DNA of 12,178 nucleotides from JANWHZ01 sp041487535 (GTDB taxonomy: Bacteria > Patescibacteriota > Saccharimonadia > Saccharimonadales > UBA4665), in NCBI GenBank assembly GCA_041487535.1, contig JBGPNM010000036.1:1-12178 (forward strand), read 5' to 3'. Below, piece by piece: positions 1-5,091 of this stretch (positions within the stretch are counted from its first letter, which is position 1; every line of letters begins with the position of its first letter). The position numbers and the translations under genes are program-made. The notes under the pieces are model-generated. The model saw only the letters and a list, made by a program, of their open reading frames with translations. It searched no databases and was not told where the DNA came from.

Positions 1-25
1 CCCCATGAAACCATGTTTCATGGGG
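1..25. repeat. Perfect 10-bp hairpin at window edge
   Basis: CCCCATGAAA (1-10) is exactly complementary to TTTCATGGGG (16-25) around a 5-nt loop. No T-run follows on the + strand, so it is not a canonical + terminator. What precedes it, which decides whether it could terminate a - strand transcript, lies outside the window. Confidence 0.6.
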
Positions 26-33
26 TGTAGTGT

Positions 34-118
34 CGCCCACTTTCTATCTGTTTTTCACTCGTCACCGTACTCTACAAGTACGCTTCCTCATAAGAAAACA
101 GATAGAAAATCATGGGCG
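34..118. repeat. 85-nt nested inverted repeat
   Basis: Three nested stems share one axis. The outer stem is CGCCCA (34-39) with TGGGCG (113-118). The middle stem is a perfect 14 bp, TTTCTATCTGTTTT (41-54) with AAAACAGATAGAAA (95-108). The inner stem is CGTACT (66-71) with AGTACG (77-82) around a 5-nt loop. It lies downstream of the 3' end of the - strand regulator gene. It could be a terminator-like or processing hairpin, a small RNA or a MITE-like relic. No clear T-run or target duplication was seen, so the function is open. Confidence 0.65.
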
Positions 119-170
119 CTGCTTTGGTTTTGCCTGTAACAGGGGGATGTTAATTAGCTCTAAGTAAAAT

Positions 171-965
171 TTATTTTGCGCTGATCGTTAACGGCGCAGC
201 GGCGGCCCACATGCTGTCATACAGCTGCCGCATCATCAGGTTCAGGGTAGGGTGATGGATTTCAATCGCCAGCTGCTGAGCTTTTGAGTAATCCAATAAC
301 GTTACAGCGTCGTTATATATGTAGACTTCGAAATTGATTGTAAGCACCGCTGGGTCGACATGGCGCAAAAACGTGCGATCCGGGTCGAACGGCTCAAGTT
401 CGGCAGCGGTGACACTGCTGGCGTTCGTTAAGTCATAACTGATCAAATGGCGCTCCATGTATCGCTCGCGGCAGTGCCGGGCAAAGGCCTTGTCGAGATG
501 CTGGCTGATATGTGCCGCCTCGAAGACGCGGAATTCCTTATCGGCTTTCGTAAGGTTCCAGTTGACCTGCTTCAGCCCTGCAACCCCGTAAAAGTGCTGC
601 ACAGTGGCTTTCGGGCCGGCGCTGCCGGCGAGCGCCTGCAACGTTTGGGCCATGCCGGCCAGCTCGTGCCGCAGCGACGCGGTTTCGGCTTCGCGGCTGG
701 CGAGCAGGCCCTCGATATTCTCTATCGGCTGCGCCCGGTACAGCGTCCCGTAACTCAGCTGCTCCGCGCTCACCAGACCGCAGCTTTGCAGACTTTCCAG
801 ATGCCGGTACACCTGGGTGCGGCTGATGCCGGTAATTTTGGAGAGCTGCAGGGCAGAGGAGTGGCCGCGTTTGGTAAGTTCCAGGTACAGTGTACTGGTT
901 TCCGGCTCGATACCGAGCTTTTCGAGGTTGCTTTGGACCTCTGTAAGTTCCATACGTAGGATCAT
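171..965 (-). CDS. TrmB-family winged-helix transcriptional regulator
   Basis: This is a 264-residue cytoplasmic DNA-binding protein. Residues about 10-75 read as a TrmB-type winged helix: a leucine-rich first helix (NLEKLGIEPETSTLYLEL), then a recognition region around LSKITGISRTQVYRHLESL and a wing near SCGLVS. A short helical linker (about 85-113) leads to a C-terminal alpha/beta region of unknown ligand. The family is known for sugar- or effector-responsive repression, often of a neighbouring gene; the ligand here cannot be inferred. The gene is divergent from the membrane-protein gene at 1059 and shares a promoter region containing two palindromes, so autoregulation is likely. No good SD precedes either ATG (963-965, or the in-frame ATG at 951-953, which starts MELTEV as family members often do). 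The true start could therefore be 12 bases shorter. Confidence 0.85.
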   Translation of the reverse strand: MILRMELTEVQSNLEKLGIEPETSTLYLELTKRGHSSALQLSKITGISRTQVYRHLESLQSCGLVSAEQLSYGTLYRAQPIENIEGLLASREAETASLRHELAGMAQTLQALAGSAGPKATVQHFYGVAGLKQVNWNLTKADKEFRVFEAAHISQHLDKAFARHCRERYMERHLISYDLTNASSVTAAELEPFDPDRTFLRHVDPAVLTINFEVYIYNDAVTLLDYSKAQQLAIEIHHPTLNLMMRQLYDSMWAAAAPLTISAK

Positions 966-972
966 AGCATAC

Positions 973-992
973 TTGTCCGAAAATCAGGACAA
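973..992. promoter_or_regulatory. Candidate operator: 6-8-6 perfect inverted repeat
   Basis: TTGTCC (973-978) and GGACAA (987-992) form a perfect palindrome with an 8-bp spacer. It sits between the inferred - strand transcription start and the regulator's ATG, a normal place for an autorepressor site. That the TrmB-like protein binds here is inference from position and symmetry. Confidence 0.5.
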
Positions 993-996
993 CATT

Positions 997-1025
997 TTGT
1001 ATAGTTTAGCAATTATGGATACAAT
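997..1025. promoter_or_regulatory. Overlapping divergent promoters
   Basis: On the + strand, TTGTAT (997-1002), a 17-bp spacer and TACAAT (1020-1025) form a good sigma-70 type promoter for the membrane-protein gene. The same bases are an inverted repeat (TTGTAT 997-1002 with ATACAA 1019-1024). They therefore also read on the - strand as TTGTAT, 15 bp, then TATACA, directed at the regulator gene. The -35 of each promoter overlaps the -10 of the other, so the two should compete for polymerase. Confidence 0.5.
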
Positions 1026-1058
1026 GGCAGGGTCCTTGATAAGGTAAGGAGATTGATT

Positions 1059-1634
1059 GTGAGAGATACGCTCACTGCAGCCGGTTCCATTCTCGAAGTG
1101 CTCGGTGTCGTACCGTATTGGCTGGCAGCTTGGCAGGGCAAAGCAAAGCCGAACATCGTGTCGTGGTTTACCTGGACGCTGCTGACCTTAATAGTCTCCA
1201 GCGCGGCATTCGCCAGTAACGACTGGCATGTCGGCGCGGTCGTGCTCGGCAATGCGCTTGGGACCGGTTCGATTGTGGTGCTCGGCTTCTGGAAAGGGTA
1301 TGCCCGGCTCACCCGGTTTGATGCCATTTGCCAGATAGCCGCAATAGCCGGGCTGCTCAGCTGGCCGGTATTGCACACCGTCCTGCCGGCCGTGCTGGTG
1401 TCGACTGGGATAGATGCGGTCGCACTTCTGCCGACGCTGCGCCACGCGTGGCAGCGGCCAGCAGAGGAAGCATGGGTCACGTATGCCTTGCAGTCAGCCG
1501 GTTCAGGCTGCGCCTTAGCGGCCACCGGCTTGCATGCCTCAACGGCAATTATCTATCCTGCATATTTATTTGCAGCGGACGGGTTAGTGGCAGCTGTGGC
1601 GGTTGGACGCCGGCACGTTCGACACGCCCATTAA
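1059..1634 (+). CDS. Small multi-pass membrane protein, PQ-loop-like
   Basis: The protein has 191 residues and about six to seven hydrophobic segments. The GTG at 1059 is chosen because AAGGAG (1046-1051) lies 7 nt upstream; the in-frame TTG at 1053 is only 1 nt from that SD. The two halves resemble each other: VVPYWLAAWQGKAKPNIVSW (about 17-36) and LLPTLRHAWQRPAEEAWVTY (about 123-142). Each has a proline in a helix, a W/K or W/R turn, then a second P and W/Y. This is the kind of internal duplication seen in PQ-loop/SWEET-like carriers, so a small transporter role is possible but unproven. It is transcribed divergently from the TrmB-like regulator and may be its target. No enzyme motif was seen, and the substrate is unknown. 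Confidence 0.75.
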   Translation: MRDTLTAAGSILEVLGVVPYWLAAWQGKAKPNIVSWFTWTLLTLIVSSAAFASNDWHVGAVVLGNALGTGSIVVLGFWKGYARLTRFDAICQIAAIAGLLSWPVLHTVLPAVLVSTGIDAVALLPTLRHAWQRPAEEAWVTYALQSAGSGCALAATGLHASTAIIYPAYLFAADGLVAAVAVGRRHVRHAH

Positions 1635-1713
1635 CAGCGGCCGGTGTTATTATTAGGTTACTGCACCGTGTGGGATCACTTGATCGACCGGTCAATATTC
1701 AGGAGGGCTAGAC

Positions 1714-2346
1714 ATGAAAATTACCAAATTCGTTCATTCGTGCTTGCTAGTAGAGACGGAAAACCGGACGGCGCTGTTTGACCCGGGCATGTACAGTCCG
1801 TTAGATATTGAGACATTGAAGGCTTTGGACGATATTTTTATAACCCATGAGCATCCGGACCACATGGATGTGGATCGTATCAAGCAGCTGCGTGCTCGCT
1901 TCCCGGGCGCCAGGATTACGGCGCCTGCAAGCGCACAGATGTTGCTCGACCAAGCCGGGATTACCGGCGTACAGACCTCAGCACCTGACGGCGTGTGTTT
2001 TTTCGACGCTCCGCACGAAGCGATCCGGCCGCTGGGCATGGTTGACCCGCCGGAAGAGGTTGGCATTCATTATCTGGATTTACTCACGGACCCCGGTGAT
2101 AGTCACCATTTTCATGAAACTATGCCGATTCTAGCCCTGCCGTTGACCGGGCCGTGGGCGTCGACGGTCTTGGCAGTTCGAGTTGCGCTTGAACTAAAGC
2201 CAAAATATATCGTTCCGGTGCACGATTGGCAGTGGCGCGACGATGCGCGGCAACAGATGTACGACCGGCTGGAAACGCGTTTTGCCGAAGAAGGCATTAC
2301 CTTTATAAAAATGACTGACGGCAAACCGGTTCAAATCTCGCTATAA
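1714..2346 (+). CDS. Metallo-beta-lactamase-fold hydrolase (UlaG/UPF0173-like)
   Basis: The 210-residue cytoplasmic protein has the MBL-fold metal signature THEHPDH (H45, H47, D49, H50). It begins with the beta-strand opening KITKFVHSCLLVET typical of UlaG-like members. A GDSHH segment (128-132) and VPVHDW (H170) plausibly supply the remaining metal ligands. It is shorter than zinc RNA nucleases and lacks their beta-CASP domain, so it is best called a small metal-dependent hydrolase of unknown substrate. A strong SD (AGGAGGG, 1701-1707) sits 6 nt before ATG 1714. An 80-nt gap separates it from the membrane-protein gene, with only a weak stem (TAACA/TGTTA near 1633-1650). It could be co-transcribed with that gene. 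An imperfect palindrome (TTGA...TCAA, 1679-1694) lies just upstream. Confidence 0.88.
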   Translation: MKITKFVHSCLLVETENRTALFDPGMYSPLDIETLKALDDIFITHEHPDHMDVDRIKQLRARFPGARITAPASAQMLLDQAGITGVQTSAPDGVCFFDAPHEAIRPLGMVDPPEEVGIHYLDLLTDPGDSHHFHETMPILALPLTGPWASTVLAVRVALELKPKYIVPVHDWQWRDDARQQMYDRLETRFAEEGITFIKMTDGKPVQISL

Positions 2347-2559
2347 GCCGAAGGGCCATCATTGTAACTCCGCCTTGCGACGATAGACAGGCCCCAGTAA
2401 CCAGATATTCGAGCTAGCGCGGAAAACGACGAAAGTTTTGTGAGCAACGAATGCTGCTGCACCAGCATGTCGTCGTCTTCGGTGCCTAGTGGCTGCTTGC
2501 TTGCGACGGGCACTAGATCTTGTGTATAAGTCCGGATTCTAAATACGGGGCTGTGGACA
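2347..2559. other. Gene-free stretch after the hydrolase
   Basis: No convincing gene was found on either strand. The stretch contains a hairpin, ATGCTG (2451-2456) with CAGCAT (2463-2468), which can be extended across an internal loop by ACGAC/GTCGT arms. There is no T-run-bearing terminator after the hydrolase stop, so readthrough into the mraZ promoter region is possible. Confidence 0.5.
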
Positions 2560-2579
2560 AGTGATGTCAGAACATCACT
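2560..2579. promoter_or_regulatory. 8-4-8 perfect inverted repeat upstream of mraZ promoter
   Basis: AGTGATGT (2560-2567) and ACATCACT (2572-2579) are exactly complementary around CAGA. It lies about 20 bp before the inferred -35 of the mraZ promoter. It could be an operator for a regulator other than MraZ, since it has no TGGG core, or a hairpin ending the upstream transcript, though no T-run follows. Confidence 0.45.
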
Positions 2580-2583
2580 AGAA

Positions 2584-2639
2584 TGGGTCAAATTGGTATT
2601 GCAGTGGGTGAGCGTGGGTAGTATATTCATGTAAGTGGG
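2584..2639 (+). promoter_or_regulatory. MraZ-box array (phased TGGG repeats)
   Basis: TGGG cores start at 2584, 2605, 2615 and 2636, with a TGGT at 2594. Spacings are 10, 11, 10 and 21, about one or two helical turns, so all face the same side of the DNA. In E. coli and Mycoplasma, MraZ is known to bind direct repeats of TGGG-like boxes upstream of its own gene. The match of motif, phasing and position is strong. Two further GGT units follow (TAGGTAGGT, 2640-2648). Confidence 0.8.
2599..2627 (+). promoter_or_regulatory. mraZ (dcw cluster) promoter
   Basis: TTGCAG (2599-2604), a 17-bp spacer and TATATT (2622-2627) form a plausible sigma-70 type promoter. The spacer contains two of the TGGG boxes (2605 and 2615) and a third begins at about +1 (2636). 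MraZ bound there would block polymerase, consistent with autorepression. Confidence 0.6.
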
Positions 2640-2708
2640 TAGGTAGGTAAGGAAAACCACTTAACTACTAAAAAACAAAAAACACCACTAGCAACTTAAG
2701 GAATACCA

Positions 2709-3083
2709 ATGTCGACGGTAGACTATTTCGAAAGAAAACTCGACGACAAACGGCGGTTGACTATACCGACCGAATTGCGCGACAAATTTTTGAGCGGAGC
2801 AGTCGTAACCAGAGGCTTTGGTAAGTACCTACACCTTTACCCAAAAGACGTGTGGGACAACCTTGTCGAACCGCGCCTCGAAGGAGACATCCTCGACGAA
2901 CGCATTGCCGACCTGAACGTACAGTTCAGAATGGGCAAGGCCGAGATGCCGCTGGACGGGAAGCAGGGCAGAGTCACGCTGGAACAGCATTTGCTGGACT
3001 ATGCGGGCATCAGCAAGGACGTTATCGCCGTCGGGGTTGGCCGCTATTGGCGCCTGATGGCACCGGAGCGTACGGCCGCCTAG
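2709..3083 (+). CDS. mraZ: Transcriptional regulator MraZ
   Basis: The protein has 124 residues, somewhat shorter than E. coli MraZ. It has two AbrB-like SpoVT/MraZ half-domains, each with the family's D-x-K-x-R-type loop: LDDKRRLTIP (residues 11-20) and LDGKQGRVTL (82-91). Known MraZ forms a ring-shaped oligomer that binds TGGG direct repeats and represses its own dcw operon. The start is supported by AAGGA 7-8 nt before ATG 2709. It is the first gene of the cluster and is preceded by a phased TGGG array, so autoregulation is very likely. The second loop carries one extra residue (DGKQGR rather than DGKGR), a small departure from the usual signature. Confidence 0.95.
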   Translation: MSTVDYFERKLDDKRRLTIPTELRDKFLSGAVVTRGFGKYLHLYPKDVWDNLVEPRLEGDILDERIADLNVQFRMGKAEMPLDGKQGRVTLEQHLLDYAGISKDVIAVGVGRYWRLMAPERTAA

Positions 3084-3097
3084 GTGCGTCCCAAAAC

Positions 3098-3110
3098 AGT
3101 TCTTTAACAA
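3098..3110 (+). promoter_or_regulatory. boxA-like antitermination motif
   Basis: The sequence around 3098-3110 ends in TCTTTAACAA, identical over 10 nt to the core of the bacterial rRNA boxA (TGCTCTTTAACAA). It lies 15 nt after the mraZ stop and upstream of the structured region. boxA binds NusB/S10 in well-studied bacteria. A function here is inference. Confidence 0.35.
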
Positions 3111-3308
3111 TTCGAAAAAAACGATTAGTTACTTTAGGAATGCTTATCCGACCCGCTGTTTGTGGTTCGGGAAGAGCAGCTTGGGCAAAAATGTATTCCA
3201 TTTTGCCGGCGCGAAGAGAAACCTGCTTGCAGGTGTCTCTTAACCGTACGAGGTCAGCTAATCGGCAGTCAGCGAGTGGACTAGAGAAGGTACCACTTAA
3301 AAAACCTT

Positions 3309-3318
3309 TGCTCTTTAC
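3309..3318 (+). promoter_or_regulatory. Second boxA-like motif inside the structured RNA
   Basis: TGCTCTTTAC matches the first nine bases of the rRNA boxA consensus exactly. It lies in the single-stranded interior of the long-range helix, downstream of the similar motif at 3098-3110. Two such motifs in 220 nt are unexpected, but short motifs can occur by chance in an A/T/C-rich stretch. Confidence 0.3.
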
Positions 3319-3500
3319 TCTAAACACCTCCCAAAACTCCACCTCACACATAAGTCTCTCAAACTTGAGGCAAACAGCTGTAAGAAGTTTTAAGATTTTT
3401 CAAATCTTACTCGATATACGCTTCTTTACATACCACTGTTTACCTCACCACAAAAACAAAAACACGAACAAAAACAAAAAGCTGGCTGCTGATTAGGTGA

Positions 3501-3527
3501 CCTTGCCGCAAGGAATAACAATCCTTG
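3501..3527 (+). promoter_or_regulatory. Mutually exclusive pairing element
   Basis: CCTTG (3501-3505) can pair with CAAGG (3509-3513) or serve as the 3' end of the long-range helix with 3249-3253. The same CAAGG can instead pair with a second CCTTG (3523-3527). Only one of these can form at a time. That is the logic of an attenuator or riboswitch expression platform, but no ligand or T-run is evident. Confidence 0.3.
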
Positions 3528-3590
3528 CTATAAAAACAAAAATATTCTGCTTGCAAAAATAAGGTGCAAGCAGCAAAAATAAAAAGCAAG

Positions 3591-4484
3591 ATGCGCCACC
3601 AAGATCAACCTCACACGCACGTTCCGGTATTGCTGGAAGCAGTGCTGCAGTATTTAAACCCACAGGCAGGGGATTCGTACCTCGACCTAACGGCTGGATA
3701 CGGCGGCCACGCTACCGCTATATTGGCGCGGACGGACGATCCTGCACAAGCAATCCTTGTGGACAGAGATGCGTTAAGTATCAAGGCCTTGCAGGATATG
3801 TTTGCCGGCTCGTCTGCTCAGATAGTGCACGCAGACTTTTTGAGCGCCAGTCGTAAACTATTTGCCGATGGCAGAAAGTTCGACGTGATTCTGGCCGATC
3901 TTGGCGTGTCGTCACCACACCTAGATGACGCTGCCCGAGGTTTTGCGTTAGCGTCTGATGGCCCGCTCGATATGCGGATGGATCAAAACCAACAGCGCAC
4001 GGCCGCGGATATTGTTAATCGGTATTCGGCCGCGGAGCTGACGGATATCCTGAGGCGTTACGGCGAGGAACCGAAAGCCAAACGGATTGCTCAGCTTATT
4101 GTTGAGCACCGGCCGATTGCAACCACCACCGAGCTAGCACGTATCGTCGCTCGTGCCTGGCCTGGGCATAGCAAAGTCCACCCGGCAACACGGACATTTC
4201 AAGCCATCCGTATTGCGGTCAATGACGAGCTCGGGCTATTAGCGCAGAGCTTGCCAATATGGATTGATTTACTCGCTCCAAATGGTAGGCTTGCCGTCAT
4301 CAGCTTTCATAGTCTGGAGGACCGTCTGGTAAAACAGGCTTTGTCCGAAGTGGCTGGTGATCGCTACGATGCCCGGTTGCGGCTGCTGACGAAACACCCC
4401 GTCACGGCGAGCAACACTGAAACCGTTTTCAACCCGCGTGCACGGAGCGCCAAGCTCCGCGCCGCAGCGAAAATAAACACATAA
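3591..4484 (+). CDS. rsmH: 16S rRNA (cytosine(1402)-N4)-methyltransferase RsmH
   Basis: RsmH (MraW) uses SAM to methylate N4 of C1402 in the 16S rRNA decoding site. The 297-residue protein opens with THVPVLLEAVL as the family does. SAM motif I is LDLTAGYGGH (31-40), followed by VHADF (79-83) and ILADLGVSSPHLDDAARGF (100-118). Later come LDMRMD, YGEEPKAKRIA, HPATRTFQAIRIAVNDEL (197-214), VISFHSLEDR (236-245) and the C-terminal NPRARSAKLRAA. All family landmarks are present and the length is normal. ATG 3591 is chosen for its distance to HVPVLLEA. An in-frame GTG at 3564 would add nine residues, but it lies in the loop-3' arm of a hairpin and has no SD. No strong SD precedes 3591 either. It follows mraZ after a 507-nt structured gap. 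Confidence 0.95.
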   Translation: MRHQDQPHTHVPVLLEAVLQYLNPQAGDSYLDLTAGYGGHATAILARTDDPAQAILVDRDALSIKALQDMFAGSSAQIVHADFLSASRKLFADGRKFDVILADLGVSSPHLDDAARGFALASDGPLDMRMDQNQQRTAADIVNRYSAAELTDILRRYGEEPKAKRIAQLIVEHRPIATTTELARIVARAWPGHSKVHPATRTFQAIRIAVNDELGLLAQSLPIWIDLLAPNGRLAVISFHSLEDRLVKQALSEVAGDRYDARLRLLTKHPVTASNTETVFNPRARSAKLRAAAKINT

Positions 4485-4501
4485 AGAAAGGAACGAGAAC
4501 G

Positions 4502-4567
4502 ATGCCGATTCCGGTAACATTCAGACGTTCCGCGGCAATAAAAATCCACGTTCGCGTGGAAGATTAG
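4502..4567 (+). CDS. Putative 21-aa smORF between rsmH and ftsL
   Basis: ATG 4502 opens a frame of 21 codons (MPIPVTFRRSAAIKIHVRVE plus D) ending in TAG 4565-4567. AAAGGA (4487-4492) lies 9 nt upstream, a better SD than those of rsmH, ftsL or ftsI. The peptide is basic and non-hydrophobic, with no known motif. Its last third overlaps a UUCG-loop hairpin, and a large hairpin follows. It could be a leader peptide, a real small protein or chance. Confidence 0.3.
   Translation: MPIPVTFRRSAAIKIHVRVED
4545..4560 (+). other. UUCG tetraloop hairpin
   Basis: TCCACG (4545-4550) pairs exactly with CGTGGA (4555-4560) around TTCG. C(UUCG)G-type loops are unusually stable in RNA; here the closing pair is G-C rather than the optimal C-G. 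It spans the 3' end of the putative smORF. Confidence 0.45.
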
Positions 4568-4579
4568 CCGCCAGCGAGT

Positions 4580-4630
4580 CGCAGGCCGCGTAGAGGGCGC
4601 TCATCAAATAAAGAGCGTCCGCGGCCTGCG
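4580..4630 (+). other. Large GC-rich hairpin between rsmH and ftsL
   Basis: CGCAGGCCGCG (4580-4590) pairs perfectly with CGCGGCCTGCG (4620-4630), 11 bp. After a 5-nt bulge (4591-4595) a second stem, 4596-4602 with 4613-4619 (one G-U), closes a 10-nt loop. An A-rich, not T-rich, tract follows (4633-4660), so it is not a + strand intrinsic terminator. It more likely works as an mRNA processing or stability element, or as a transcription pause. On the - strand the hairpin would be preceded, not followed, by T. Confidence 0.6.
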
Positions 4631-4672
4631 CCGCAAAAACAAACATAAAAAACAGAAAGAAGCCTCACACGA

Positions 4673-5023
4673 ATGACGTATTCAAGTGCGCTGAGTATCA
4701 GTCGCGGCCATTATGCCGGGCGCAATCAGAATGTAGTCAGTTTCAGTACCGCCCGTGAACGCCGGCTCGGACCGGTCAGCAACACGATCATCCTGATAGT
4801 ACTTGCTTGCACGCTCGGCCTCTTATATTTGACGCAAGTTACCAAAACGAATGCCTTCGGCTATCAGATCAACGGCTTGCAACAGAAGCAGGCGCAGCTG
4901 AAATCAGAGCACGACAATCTTGAGCTCGCCTCAGCCCGGCTGCAATCACTCGACCGCGTCCAGCATAGCCAAGTTGCCAGCACGCTAGTTCCGGTGGCGC
5001 CCAGCGGCACCGTGCAGGAATAA
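4673..5023 (+). CDS. ftsL: FtsL-like cell division protein
   Basis: This 116-residue bitopic membrane protein has a cytoplasmic N-terminus of about 35 residues. One membrane segment follows (about 37-54, NTIILIVLACTLGLLYLTQV), then a periplasmic/extracellular heptad-like coiled coil (about 64-95, INGLQQKQAQLKSEHDNLEL) and a short tail. FtsL sequences are poorly conserved; the call rests on topology, size and position between rsmH and ftsI, which is exactly where ftsL sits in dcw clusters. In known divisomes FtsL pairs with FtsB/DivIC and FtsQ to activate FtsW-FtsI. No ftsB is visible in this window. The leader is A-rich with only a weak purine run (GAAAGAAG) as SD. A DivIC/FtsB identity cannot be excluded. 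Confidence 0.8.
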   Translation: MTYSSALSISRGHYAGRNQNVVSFSTARERRLGPVSNTIILIVLACTLGLLYLTQVTKTNAFGYQINGLQQKQAQLKSEHDNLELASARLQSLDRVQHSQVASTLVPVAPSGTVQE

Positions 5024-5026
5024 CGC

Positions 5027-5053
5027 TTGCATTGGGACCCTTGGCACTATACG
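5027..5053 (+). promoter_or_regulatory. Weak candidate promoter before ftsI
   Basis: TTGCAT (5027-5032) and TATACG (5048-5053) are separated by 15 bp, shorter than optimal. It lies in the 68-nt ftsL-ftsI gap, which also lacks a good SD for ftsI. Confidence 0.2.
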
Positions 5054-5091
5054 GCGGGAAAGAAGTTGGCTGACGTACCCAAACATCTAGT

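Larger units (their letters stand above)
3084..3590 (+). ncRNA. Structured intergenic RNA / long rsmH leader (candidate)
   Basis: No credible protein is encoded here. The dominant structure is a long-range helix pairing 3249-3273 with 3481-3505: 25 positions, one mismatch (3257/3497) and three G-U pairs. It is flanked on the 5' side by hairpins 3184-3207 (one bulged A) and 3214-3241 (AAGAGA, A/G mismatch, ACCTG, loop CTTG). Inside the helix are AGTGG/CCACT (3275-3297) and the perfect TAAGATTT/AAATCTTA hairpin (3391-3409) in a G-poor background. On the 3' side is an exact 9-bp hairpin, CTGCTTGCA (3547-3555) with TGCAAGCAG (3565-3573), just before rsmH. It resembles no RNA family I can name; RNase P, tmRNA and SRP signatures are absent. 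It could be a leader of the rsmH mRNA, a processing stem or an independent ncRNA. Confidence 0.5.

Noticed and set aside
2553..2561. DnaA box / replication origin (TGTGGACAA here; TGTGGAAAA near 11632)
   Set aside because: Only isolated single 9-mers, one with a mismatch; no cluster, AT-rich unwinding element or dnaA gene.
2331..2660. - strand frame of 109 codons upstream of mraZ
   Set aside because: It covers the mraZ promoter and MraZ boxes, has no SD and no recognisable motif.
2852..3496. Open frame of 214 codons spanning the end of mraZ and the intergenic region
   Set aside because: Its first half is a frame shadow of mraZ and its second half crosses the structured, A/C-rich region; composition and lack of an SD do not fit a gene.
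3084..3590. RNase P RNA, tmRNA or SRP RNA in the mraZ-rsmH gap
   Set aside because: None of the conserved cores (RNase P P4, tmRNA ends and ALAA tag, SRP domain IV tetraloop) could be found.
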